In this document: positions 7,857 to 15,484 of the stretch, piece after piece
Position numbering within the stretch: position 1 is the stretch's first letter
How the letters are laid out: the number at the start of each line of letters is the position of its first letter
Source of the DNA: Devosia sp.
GTDB taxonomy: Bacteria > Pseudomonadota > Alphaproteobacteria > Rhizobiales > Devosiaceae
DNA length: 64,000 nucleotides
Direction: 5' to 3'
Assembly: GCA_017794705.1 (NCBI GenBank)
Contig: CP051235.1
Span: forward strand, 3,125,001 to 3,189,000
The notes under the pieces: generated by a model
Databases searched by the model: none
Seen by the model: only the letters and a program-made list of their open reading frames with translations
Told to the model about the DNA's origin: nothing
Position numbers and translations under genes: made by a program

Positions 7857-10193
7857 ATGAAAAAGGGTTTGTTGACCGCGCTCCCTACGTTGAAACTGCG
7901 TGGAAAAATTCTGTCCATCTCGGCGATCACGCTTGTCGCCATGTGCCTGATCGGCATCATCTTTTTCACGCAAAAGTCCGCGATCGACCGGCTGACGGCA
8001 ACCGAACGGGCCCAGGCGGTTCAGGTCGAGGGACTGATCGATTACCGCTCGGGTATCGAAGCGGCAGCGGGGGCAATCAAGGCCCTGGTCACCGAGCCGT
8101 CCGAGGCCAATGCTGAAAGCGTGGCCACGGTGATGGCAAACCTCACCGACATCCGCACGGAACTGACCATCCCCGACAGTCTCAGCGCGACCCTGGATGA
8201 TGCCGCGCCGCACATTCCTTCCCTGGTTGAAAAGATCACCAACCTGGGGCTGACCGAAGACCTGGGGTTCCAGGGGCAGTTGCGATCGAGTGTCCGGGCC
8301 GTTGAAGGCGTTCTCAATGACGCCCGTGAGGGTGGCATGCAGGTTGATGCCCTCATGGTCGAGATGCTGATGCTGCGCCGGCACGAAAAGGACTTCATCC
8401 TTCGGCTGAGTGCTTCTTATGTTGACCGGTTCAATCAGTCCCTCGCCGACTTCAATCAGCAGCTGGCCGTTTCCGCGATTCCCGCGGCACAGAAAAACGA
8501 GATCAGCGCATTGATGGCCACCTATGCGGAAGGGTTCGCAACGTTCAGTGCGGCGACACTGGACGCACGGACGGAACTGGCAACGCTTCTGGGCAAGGCA
8601 GACATCATTCTCAATGACGTCAAGGCAGCAGAGCAGGCCGCAACCGATATCCGCGTCGCCACCAGCCAGCAGCTTGAGGCTCAATGGGCCACTTTCAATG
8701 TGATCCTCTACGCCACGATCCTCGTGGCTGCGGCGCTGGCCCTGGGTCTGTCGCTGGTCATCGGCAAATCGATCGAACGGCCGGTCACGCGCCTCTCCCA
8801 AGTCATGCGTCAGCTGGCCAACGGCGAGTTCCGCGTTGAAGTCGAGGGCCGGGACAAGACTGACGAACTGGGCGACATGGCCCGGGCCGTTGAAGTGTTC
8901 CGCGAAAACGGGCTCAAGATGGAAGAGCTCAACGCCGAACAGGCCACGATCACCGAACGCGACCGGATCAGGTCCGATGCCATGGGCCGGCTGGTCGCCT
9001 CGCTTAACGAGGTCGTCGGCCAGGCGGCACGCGGCAATTTTGGCGGTCGTATTTCCGAACAGTTTGACGATGAGGACCTGGCCGGGGTGGCCAGTTCGGT
9101 CAACGGGCTGGTGGAAACGGTCGAGCGGGGTCTGGGTGAAACCGGCGAAGTGCTCGCCGCGCTTGCCGAAACCGATCTCAGCCAGCGGGTGACCGGTGAC
9201 TATGAAGGGGCCTTTGACCGGCTGAAGTCGGATACCAATGCAGTGGCCGAGAAGCTGACCGAGATTGTCGGCCAGCTCAAGGAAACCTCGCGCTCGCTGA
9301 AAGTGGCGACGGGCGAAATCCTTTCCGGTGCCAATGATCTTTCCGAACGCACCACCAAGCAGGCGGCGGCGATCGAGGAGACATCGGCAACGATGGATCA
9401 GCTGGCGACCACCGTCCTGGACAATGCCAAGGCGGCAGAAGGGGCCTCGCAGAATGCGGTCGCCGTCAGTTCCGCCGCCGAGGAAGGTGGCGAGGTCATG
9501 GGCCGGGCGACCGAGGCGATGCAGCGCATCACCTCCTCGTCGGCCAAGATCTCGAACATCATCGGGCTGATCGACGACATCGCCTTCCAGACCAACCTGC
9601 TGGCGCTCAATGCTTCTGTTGAGGCGGCCAGAGCCGGTGAAGCGGGCAAGGGCTTTGCGGTTGTCGCGGTTGAAGTCCGGCGTCTGGCCCAATCGGCTGC
9701 GGAGGCCTCTTCCGAGGTCAAGCAACTTATCGAGCAGTCGGCGACCGAAGTCGAGGACGGTTCGAAGCTCGTGGCCATAGCGTCCGAAAAGCTGATGAAC
9801 ATGCTGCAGGCAGTCAAGCAGAATGCCGACCTGACCCGCGGCATTGCCGCCGCCAGCCGCGAACAGGCATCCTCGATCGAAGAGGTCAATGCCGCCGTCC
9901 GTCAGATGGACGAAATGACCCAGCACAATGCGGCGCTGGTCGAGGAGACCAATGCGGCCATCGAACAGACCGAGGCCCAGGCCAGCGAACTTGATCGCAT
10001 CGTCGACGTGTTCAAGCTGACCGGCGGACACAAGCCGGCACAGCCTGTCCGGTCTGCCAATCCGGTCGCGGCCGGTATCCGGGGGCTGCACAACAAGGTC
10101 AAGGCCGCGGCCCAGACCTATCTCGGCGGTGGCTCAAAGACCCCCGCCACCCACGGCAATGCCGCGCTCGACCGCGAGTGGGAAGAGTTCTGA
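7857..10193 (+). CDS. Methyl-accepting chemotaxis protein with helical bimodular sensor (MCP 2)
   Basis: 778-aa chemoreceptor. TM1 about 19-38; long helical periplasmic region 40-280 carrying LMLRRHEKDF (171-180), the hallmark of HBM (helical bimodular) sensor domains; TM2 about 281-304; HAMP and a HAMP-like repeat to about 450; signalling hairpin to about 740. The C-terminus ends EWEEF, a CheR/CheB tether. HBM receptors known elsewhere sense small organic acids or related ligands, but the ligand here is unknown. The signalling half is related to MCPs 1 and 3 at protein level but clearly diverged in DNA. A weak GGGA lies just before the ATG. Confidence 0.93.
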   Translation: MKKGLLTALPTLKLRGKILSISAITLVAMCLIGIIFFTQKSAIDRLTATERAQAVQVEGLIDYRSGIEAAAGAIKALVTEPSEANAESVATVMANLTDIRTELTIPDSLSATLDDAAPHIPSLVEKITNLGLTEDLGFQGQLRSSVRAVEGVLNDAREGGMQVDALMVEMLMLRRHEKDFILRLSASYVDRFNQSLADFNQQLAVSAIPAAQKNEISALMATYAEGFATFSAATLDARTELATLLGKADIILNDVKAAEQAATDIRVATSQQLEAQWATFNVILYATILVAAALALGLSLVIGKSIERPVTRLSQVMRQLANGEFRVEVEGRDKTDELGDMARAVEVFRENGLKMEELNAEQATITERDRIRSDAMGRLVASLNEVVGQAARGNFGGRISEQFDDEDLAGVASSVNGLVETVERGLGETGEVLAALAETDLSQRVTGDYEGAFDRLKSDTNAVAEKLTEIVGQLKETSRSLKVATGEILSGANDLSERTTKQAAAIEETSATMDQLATTVLDNAKAAEGASQNAVAVSSAAEEGGEVMGRATEAMQRITSSSAKISNIIGLIDDIAFQTNLLALNASVEAARAGEAGKGFAVVAVEVRRLAQSAAEASSEVKQLIEQSATEVEDGSKLVAIASEKLMNMLQAVKQNADLTRGIAAASREQASSIEEVNAAVRQMDEMTQHNAALVEETNAAIEQTEAQASELDRIVDVFKLTGGHKPAQPVRSANPVAAGIRGLHNKVKAAAQTYLGGGSKTPATHGNAALDREWEEF

Positions 10194-10221
10194 GCCGATC
10201 TGGAGCCGTTATCGAAACGCG

Positions 10222-10246
10222 AAAGGGGCGCCACGGCGCCCTTTTC
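10222..10246 (+). terminator. Terminator of MCP 2
   Basis: GGGCGC (10226-10231) pairs with GCGCCC (10236-10241) around CACG, followed by TTTTC, 28 bp after the stop codon. Confidence 0.85.
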
Positions 10247-10362
10247 ATTAGCAAAATCAGATATCAAGCCGGTACCCAGGCAAACCTCACCGATTTTTAA
10301 GGGTTTAAGTCAAATATTCGCGGGTGGGGACGCTCCGAATAATGCGTTTGGGAGCAAACATC

Positions 10363-10929
10363 ATGAAGAAACTGATCCTTGCCGCCGCTCTGGTGGCAGC
10401 CGGCAGCGGCATAGCCGTCGCTGACGAATACACGGCGATTTTGACCGAACTGGCGAATACCCGCATTGCGGAAATCACGCAGAATGATCTGCTGATCTCG
10501 GCGATCGTCGCCCAGAATGGCATGACCTCAGGCTATGATCAGGCCACCATCGACGGGCTCGACCAGCAGTGGCGCGCCGAAGTCGACGCGGCCGACAAGC
10601 CTTTGATCAACGATGTTCTGGGCAATGATCTCAGCGCCTGGCTGATGCAGGTGCAGGAAGAAAGCCAGGGCCTGTTCACTGAAATCTTCGCCATGGATGG
10701 CGTGGGTCTGAACGTCGGCCAGTCTGGCGTCACCTCCGACTATTGGCAGGGCGACGAAGGCAAGTGGCAGAACACCTACGGCGTTGGCGCCGGTTCGGTG
10801 GATGTCAGCGAAGTGGAACTGGACGAATCCACCCAGACTTTCCAGAGCCAGGTCAGCGTGCCGGTCGTGGACGGTTCGGGCAATGTCATTGGTGCCGTGA
10901 CCTTCGGCGTCAACGTGGAAATGCTCTAG
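10363..10929 (+). CDS. Secreted PDC/Cache-like sensor domain protein
   Basis: 188 aa. A signal peptide ([20 protein letters not shown], cut before DEY) sends it to the periplasm. The rest resembles stand-alone PDC-sensor proteins of alphaproteobacteria: [28 protein letters not shown] and [11 protein letters not shown] near the C-terminus are strand motifs like those of Cache domains. There is no membrane or output domain. The ATG at 10363 has GGGAG about 9 bases upstream and starts right at the signal peptide. It ends 40 bp before MCP 3, so it may bind a ligand and dock on a chemoreceptor; that role is inferred. Confidence 0.85.
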   Translation: MKKLILAAALVAAGSGIAVADEYTAILTELANTRIAEITQNDLLISAIVAQNGMTSGYDQATIDGLDQQWRAEVDAADKPLINDVLGNDLSAWLMQVQEESQGLFTEIFAMDGVGLNVGQSGVTSDYWQGDEGKWQNTYGVGAGSVDVSEVELDESTQTFQSQVSVPVVDGSGNVIGAVTFGVNVEML

Positions 10930-10969
10930 GTCGAATAGTACCCCGAGGTCCGGCAAGAGGCTCAATGAA

Positions 10970-13000
10970 ATGAAGAAACTCTCCTTGAATGTAAAAGTGC
11001 TGGCGGTTGTCACTGTCGGCATCCTGGCACTGTCCATCGCCTTGATTACATTGAGCTCTCTGTCGGGCCTTCGGCAAATGTCGGAAGGCAACGCCGCCTT
11101 TTCTGCGCGCATTGCGCAACTGATCGCCGCCGAAAATGGCGGCAACATCAAATTCAACAAGGGTGAGAGCCTGCAACTCGCGTTCGACGAGTATGCGGCT
11201 GACCCCAGTTTCAATCTGGCCTATGCGCTGGCGTTCAGTTCCGATGGCAGCCTGTTGTCCGAATTTGCAGCCGATCCGGCGCTGTCTGCGCCCGGTCTCG
11301 ACATGGCCACCACCGCCTTTGAAAGCGGCGAGCAGCAGATCGTTGAAACCGACCGCTACCGGCTGATCGCTGTACCGGCCCGTTTCGGACCGGAAGGCAA
11401 TGTCGTCGGCGCCCTGGTGATGGGTTGGGACAAGGCGGCGACCATGGCGGGCGTCGTCAACGCAGCCGTCCAGAATGGTATTGTCGCGCTGGTGCTGGCG
11501 CTTGCGGTGCTGACCGGCCTGGCCTTCCTCCTGCAGCGGCTGGTGACCGGCCCGATCAAGAAGTTGACCGAATCTGCTGTGGCCATTTCCGATGCCAACT
11601 ATGAAGTCGAGGTGCCTGGAGCCGACCGCGGCGACGAACTCGGCGCGATGGCGCGTGCTGTTGAGGTTTTCCGTGAGAACGGTGTGAAGATCTCGGCGAT
11701 GACGGAAGAGGAGAAGGCGGCTTCTGTGCAGCGGGCCAAGGACCGCTCGGCGATGATGGGGGAACTGCAGACGGCATTCGGCGAGGTGGTCGATGCGGCA
11801 GTGGCCGGGGATTTCTCGAAGCGGGTGACCGCCGAGTTCCCGGACAGGGAACTCAATGTGCTGGCGCAGAGTGTGAACTCTCTTGTCGAGACCGTCGAGC
11901 GGGGGCTCGGGGATACGGGCGAAGTGCTGTCGGCACTGGCCGAGCTGGATTTGAGCCGCCGGATGGTGGGCGATTATCACGGGGCGTTCGGCGAGTTGCG
12001 GGATGACACCAATGCGGTGGCCGACAAGCTGAGCGATGTCATCACCCAGCTGCGCGATACCTCGCGCTCGCTGAAGGTGGCGACCGGCGAGATTCTTTCC
12101 GGCGCCAATGATCTTTCCGAACGCACCACCAAGCAGGCGGCCACGATCGAAGAGACCTCGGCGACCATGGAACAGCTGGCGACGACCGTTCTCGACAATG
12201 CCAAGGCGGCTGAAGGGGCATCGCAGAATGCCCTGTCGGTGAGTGCGGCGGCAGAAGAGGGTGGTCAGGTGATGGGGCAGGCGACAGAAGCCATGCAGCG
12301 CATCACAAGTTCGTCGGCCAAGATCTCCAACATCATCGGCATGATCGATGACATTGCCTTCCAGACCAACCTGCTGGCGCTCAATGCGTCGGTGGAAGCG
12401 GCAAGAGCCGGTGAAGCGGGCAAGGGGTTCGCGGTGGTGGCGGTTGAAGTGCGCCGGCTGGCCCAGTCTGCTGCCGAAGCTTCCTCAGACGTCAAGGCGC
12501 TGATCGAACAGTCGGCGACCGAAGTGGATGGCGGCTCGAAACTCGTTGCCGTCGCCTCCGAGAAGCTGATGAGCATGCTGGAAGCCGTCAAGCAGAACGC
12601 CGAACTGACCAAGGGCATTGCCACGGCCAGCCGCGAGCAGGCCAGTTCAATCGAAGAGGTCAATGCCGCGGTTCGGCTGATGGACGAGATGACCCAGCAC
12701 AATGCGGCGCTGGTGGAAGAGACCAATGCGGCGATCGAGCAGACCGAGGCGCAGGCCAACGAACTGGACCGCATCGTCGACGTCTTCCAGATCGACGGCG
12801 AGGCGCATCCGACACCCACCGAAACCCATGCCCCGCAATCCGCCATCAAGGGCTTGCAGGACAAGGTCAAGGCGGCCGCCAAGACCTATCTCAGCGGCGG
12901 CCACAAACCCGCACCCAAACCCGCCCCCGCATCCACTCCAGCATCCACTCCAGCATCCCAAGGCAATGCTGCCCTTGATGCGGACTGGGAGGAGTTTTGA
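10970..13000 (+). CDS. Methyl-accepting chemotaxis protein with short periplasmic sensor (MCP 3)
   Basis: 676-aa chemoreceptor. TM1 about 8-30; a compact periplasmic domain about 31-162 (single-Cache-like, family not certain); TM2 about 168-188; HAMP beginning [11 protein letters not shown]; then HAMP-like and signalling regions almost identical to MCP 1. The C-terminus ends DWEEF (CheR/CheB tether). The proline-alanine linker before it carries an extra ASTP repeat compared with MCP 1. It is probably co-transcribed with the upstream PDC-sensor gene. Confidence 0.93.
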   Translation: MKKLSLNVKVLAVVTVGILALSIALITLSSLSGLRQMSEGNAAFSARIAQLIAAENGGNIKFNKGESLQLAFDEYAADPSFNLAYALAFSSDGSLLSEFAADPALSAPGLDMATTAFESGEQQIVETDRYRLIAVPARFGPEGNVVGALVMGWDKAATMAGVVNAAVQNGIVALVLALAVLTGLAFLLQRLVTGPIKKLTESAVAISDANYEVEVPGADRGDELGAMARAVEVFRENGVKISAMTEEEKAASVQRAKDRSAMMGELQTAFGEVVDAAVAGDFSKRVTAEFPDRELNVLAQSVNSLVETVERGLGDTGEVLSALAELDLSRRMVGDYHGAFGELRDDTNAVADKLSDVITQLRDTSRSLKVATGEILSGANDLSERTTKQAATIEETSATMEQLATTVLDNAKAAEGASQNALSVSAAAEEGGQVMGQATEAMQRITSSSAKISNIIGMIDDIAFQTNLLALNASVEAARAGEAGKGFAVVAVEVRRLAQSAAEASSDVKALIEQSATEVDGGSKLVAVASEKLMSMLEAVKQNAELTKGIATASREQASSIEEVNAAVRLMDEMTQHNAALVEETNAAIEQTEAQANELDRIVDVFQIDGEAHPTPTETHAPQSAIKGLQDKVKAAAKTYLSGGHKPAPKPAPASTPASTPASQGNAALDADWEEF

Positions 13001-13056
13001 GGGGACACATCTCCCCCTAGGCACTGAAATAGAAAGGGCGCTTCGGCGCCCTTTTT
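11640..13056 (+). repeat. Long direct repeat, copy 2 (MCP signalling half plus terminator)
   Basis: Second copy of the repeat at 6038-7441, offset about 5.6 kb in the same orientation. It includes the HAMP end, signalling domain, stop and terminator. A 12-bp addition (CCAGCATCCACT type) sits in the linker before the tail. The sensor halves upstream are unrelated. Confidence 0.9.
13033..13056 (+). terminator. Terminator of MCP 3
   Basis: GGGCGC (13036-13041), TTCG loop, GCGCCC (13046-13051), TTTTT. Same hairpin as after MCP 1. Confidence 0.92.
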
Positions 13057-13180
13057 GGTGTCAAAGTTCCGCGCCGGGGCCGGAAATGGCGCTGACCGGC
13101 GTTAAGCGGCGCTTAGCAGTTGAATCGTAAACTTCGGCCCAATTGAGCAATAGCCCGCGCACTGAGCAGTAGTGGTGGTC

Positions 13181-13726
13181 ATGTCATATGTGAACCTGAG
13201 CAAGCTGACTTTTCTGGTTGCCGACGGCAATTCGTTCTACCGCGAAATGTCGCGCCGCATCCTGCGCGGATTCGGTGCCGGCACGGTGCTGGAAGCCGCC
13301 AATGCCGCACAGGTGAAGTCGATCATGCTCACAAAGCCGGTCGACGTGCTGTTCTGCGACGCTGAACTGGAACGCGATAACGGGTTTGATGTGATCCATT
13401 CGATCCGGCTCGACAAGACGCATCCCCTGCGCGAGATCCCGATGCTGATCTCGACGGGTACCACCCGGGCGTCTCACATCAACCTGGCGCGTAATGCCGG
13501 GGCCAACATGGTGATCAAGAAGCCGATGGCGCCGATCACGCTTTACGATCGTCTCGCCTGGATATCGCAGCATCCACGACCCTTCTGGGAATCAGCGACC
13601 TATTTCGGGCCGGACCGGCGGGTGCGTGAATTGGCCGGATACAAGGGCCGCAACCGGCGCGTCAGCGCCATAAGCGAAGACAGTATCGATCAGGCATTCG
13701 AGGTGGGCAGCGATGCGGCAGCATAG
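13181..13726 (+). CDS. Receiver-domain protein (pair A) with GPDRR tail
   Basis: 181-aa CheY-like protein. Phosphoacceptor is Asp60 (LFCDAEL); the conserved Ser/Thr follows in MLISTG and the Lys in VIKKPM. The usual N-terminal acidic pair is reduced to VADGN. After the receiver comes a conserved tail, RPFWESATYFGPDRRVRE then KGRNRR, seen again in the second copy at 14351. No DNA-binding or enzyme domain follows. The stop overlaps the next gene by 14 bp. A GTG at 13172 is an alternative start. Close to chemoreceptors, so a chemotaxis or related role is inferred. Confidence 0.88.
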   Translation: MSYVNLSKLTFLVADGNSFYREMSRRILRGFGAGTVLEAANAAQVKSIMLTKPVDVLFCDAELERDNGFDVIHSIRLDKTHPLREIPMLISTGTTRASHINLARNAGANMVIKKPMAPITLYDRLAWISQHPRPFWESATYFGPDRRVRELAGYKGRNRRVSAISEDSIDQAFEVGSDAAA

Positions 13727-14234
13727 TCTGAAAAGGGACGACACCGAAGGCCGGCTCGTCGACGTGCGGCCAAAGTTCGCGGTTGAATCGGTGAAGCCGG
13801 GTGGCGTCAAGCGAACCGCGGCCCTCCGGCAGGCTGAAAACGTCATCCAGTCGTCGCGGGCCGAACTGGATGAACGTCTGTGCGCCTCCATCGCCGCTCT
13901 GGCCGAACTGACGTCTGACCTTGAACTCAAGCCTTCCACGAACGCGAAAGTGATCCAAACACTCCGGGACCATGCGCGTCAGCTGCGGGATTTTGGGTCG
14001 CTCGCCGGTTTCGAGATGGTCACCTCCATCGCGGCCATGTTGTGTGATGTCCTCAACGGCATGATGGACGGGCGCCTGCCGTTCCGGGTCGAAGTTGTGC
14101 GCTGTTTCGTTGATCCGCTTGAGCTTTTCTGCTGCGCGGAGCAGCGGGGCGTCAGCACGCTGGAAACGCCCGAGCTGATTGCCGGGCTTGAAGCCATGCA
14201 GCGTAAGTTGTTGCCCGACGCCGATCAGGCGTGA
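13713..14234 (+). CDS. Small helical partner protein of receiver (pair A), unknown function
   Basis: 173 aa, predicted almost all helix, no signal or membrane segment. Shares with the paralogue at 14886 an N-terminal motif (KPGGVKR, then an AE-rich helix) and a central motif (RDFGSLAGF...AMLCDVLN). I recognise no named family. The central helix resembles HPt domains superficially, but the His is not at the same place in the two copies. It overlaps the receiver gene by 14 bp, so the two are translationally coupled and probably bind each other. Confidence 0.8.
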   Translation: MRQHSLKRDDTEGRLVDVRPKFAVESVKPGGVKRTAALRQAENVIQSSRAELDERLCASIAALAELTSDLELKPSTNAKVIQTLRDHARQLRDFGSLAGFEMVTSIAAMLCDVLNGMMDGRLPFRVEVVRCFVDPLELFCCAEQRGVSTLETPELIAGLEAMQRKLLPDADQA

Positions 14235-14350
14235 CTTCCCTCCATGGCCGTATCCAGCCCGGTTAACTTCCCGGTTAACCGCTTCTTCATGGAATCCAAG
14301 AAAAATAGGGGTCATTACTTAACGCAAGCCGCCTAACGTTTGGACGCGAC

Positions 14351-14899
14351 ATGGCAGGTCAACTTAACCTGGATCAAACGATCTTTCTGGTTGCTGATTC
14401 GAGCAACTTCTACCGGGAGATGCTGCGCCGGATACTTTGGGGCTTCGGCGCCAAGGATGTGCTTGACGCGGCCGACGCTGCGACCGCCAAGTCGATCCTG
14501 GCGCTCCGCGAAGTCGACATCTTCATCTGCGATGCCGAACTCGAGGGCATGAACGGGTTTGATCTGGTGCGCAGCATCAGGTCCCTGAAGGAACATCCAC
14601 GCCGCTCCATCCCGATGCTGATTTCCACTGGCAGTACCAAGGTCAGCGACGTCAACCGCGCCCGCAATGCCGGCGCCCACATGGTCATCATGAAACCGGT
14701 TTCGCCCGCCGCCATCTACGACCGGCTGGTGTGGATATCCGAGACCGAACGTCCGTTCTGGGAATCCGACACCTATTATGGTCCGGACCGCCGGGTGCGG
14801 GCGCGCGACGATTTCAAGGGCGAGGACCGGCGCGGCGGCGGGTCGGCCGAGGACCAGATCGACGAGGCATTCAAGGTAAACCGGGATGAGCATGCCTGA
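14351..14899 (+). CDS. Receiver-domain protein (pair B) with GPDRR tail
   Basis: 182-aa CheY-like protein, paralogue of the 13181 gene. Phosphoacceptor Asp61 (FICDAELEGMNGFD); Ser/Thr in MLISTG; Lys in VIMKPV. The same tail follows: RPFWESDTYYGPDRRVRA then KGEDRR. Such paired DRR motifs recur at the ends of alphaproteobacterial receiver proteins, with unknown function. The stop overlaps the next gene by exactly 14 bp, as in pair A, showing that the two-gene unit was duplicated as a whole. Confidence 0.9.
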   Translation: MAGQLNLDQTIFLVADSSNFYREMLRRILWGFGAKDVLDAADAATAKSILALREVDIFICDAELEGMNGFDLVRSIRSLKEHPRRSIPMLISTGSTKVSDVNRARNAGAHMVIMKPVSPAAIYDRLVWISETERPFWESDTYYGPDRRVRARDDFKGEDRRGGGSAEDQIDEAFKVNRDEHA

Positions 14900-15395
14900 G
14901 GCCGAAAAACCGGCGGTGCCGCCGGGCCATCTGATAACCGTGCCATCCAAATTCGCTGCAGACGCGAAACGGCCAGGCGGCGTGAAGCGGGAGGTGGGTC
15001 TTCAGAGGGCCGAATCCACCCTGATTTCGGCCCACGCCGAGATCCGGCACGAACTCGATACGGCCTTCGAGGCGACGGTGCAGTTGGCCGGCAAGGTGCA
15101 ACAGGCGGACAGTCCCGATCCTTGCGAACTCGACCGTTTGCGCAGGAGCGCCCGGCACATGCGCGATGTCGGCACGCTGGCACATTATCCTCTGATCACT
15201 CTGATCAGCGCCATGCTGGTCGACATGCTCAACCGGCAACTGGCCGGCGAATACGGGCACCGGCCCGACGCGCTGGCGGTATTCACTGATGCGCTGGTGC
15301 TGGCCAGGAGCCAGAAGATGCGCGACGCCGGCCCCGAAGATGCGCCGAAACTCATGTCCGATCTCAACCGGATGATGGCATCGCTTGCCGCCTGA
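14886..15395 (+). CDS. Small helical partner protein of receiver (pair B), unknown function
   Basis: 169 aa, helical and soluble, paralogue of the 13713 gene. Shared motifs are RPGGVKR near residue 29, an E/A-rich helix, RDVGTLAHY near the middle and AMLVDMLNR after it. The C-terminal part is more diverged. No known domain could be assigned. Coupled to its receiver gene by a 14-bp overlap. A gap of about 90 bp and then the oxidoreductase gene follow. Confidence 0.8.
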   Translation: MSMPEAEKPAVPPGHLITVPSKFAADAKRPGGVKREVGLQRAESTLISAHAEIRHELDTAFEATVQLAGKVQQADSPDPCELDRLRRSARHMRDVGTLAHYPLITLISAMLVDMLNRQLAGEYGHRPDALAVFTDALVLARSQKMRDAGPEDAPKLMSDLNRMMASLAA

Positions 15396-15484
15396 ACGTT
15401 CCGCTGCATTCAAGATTGCGTCATTCTTCATAGTCAGGTTCATGCTTGCGGCCTAGATTGCCGTCAGCCGGGAGGAAGTCTGAC

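Noticed and set aside
7581-10091. 836-aa open frame on the minus strand, opposite MCP 2
   Set aside because: It mirrors the chemoreceptor gene; the third-base GC bias of the real gene keeps the opposite frame open. Composition is His/Gly/Arg-rich with no family and no RBS.
6038-13056. Long MCP repeat as an insertion sequence or transposon
   Set aside because: It encodes only chemoreceptor signalling halves, with no transposase, terminal inverted repeats or target duplication.
14263-14278. CtrA site (TTAA ... TTAA) before the second receiver gene
   Set aside because: Spacing is 8 bp, not 7, and the two halves are a plain GGTTAAC direct repeat.
13713-15395. Helical partner proteins as HPt domains
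   Set aside because: HPt needs a conserved His followed by Lys-Gly; aligned, the His of one copy falls on Ser in the other and the Lys-Gly is missing.
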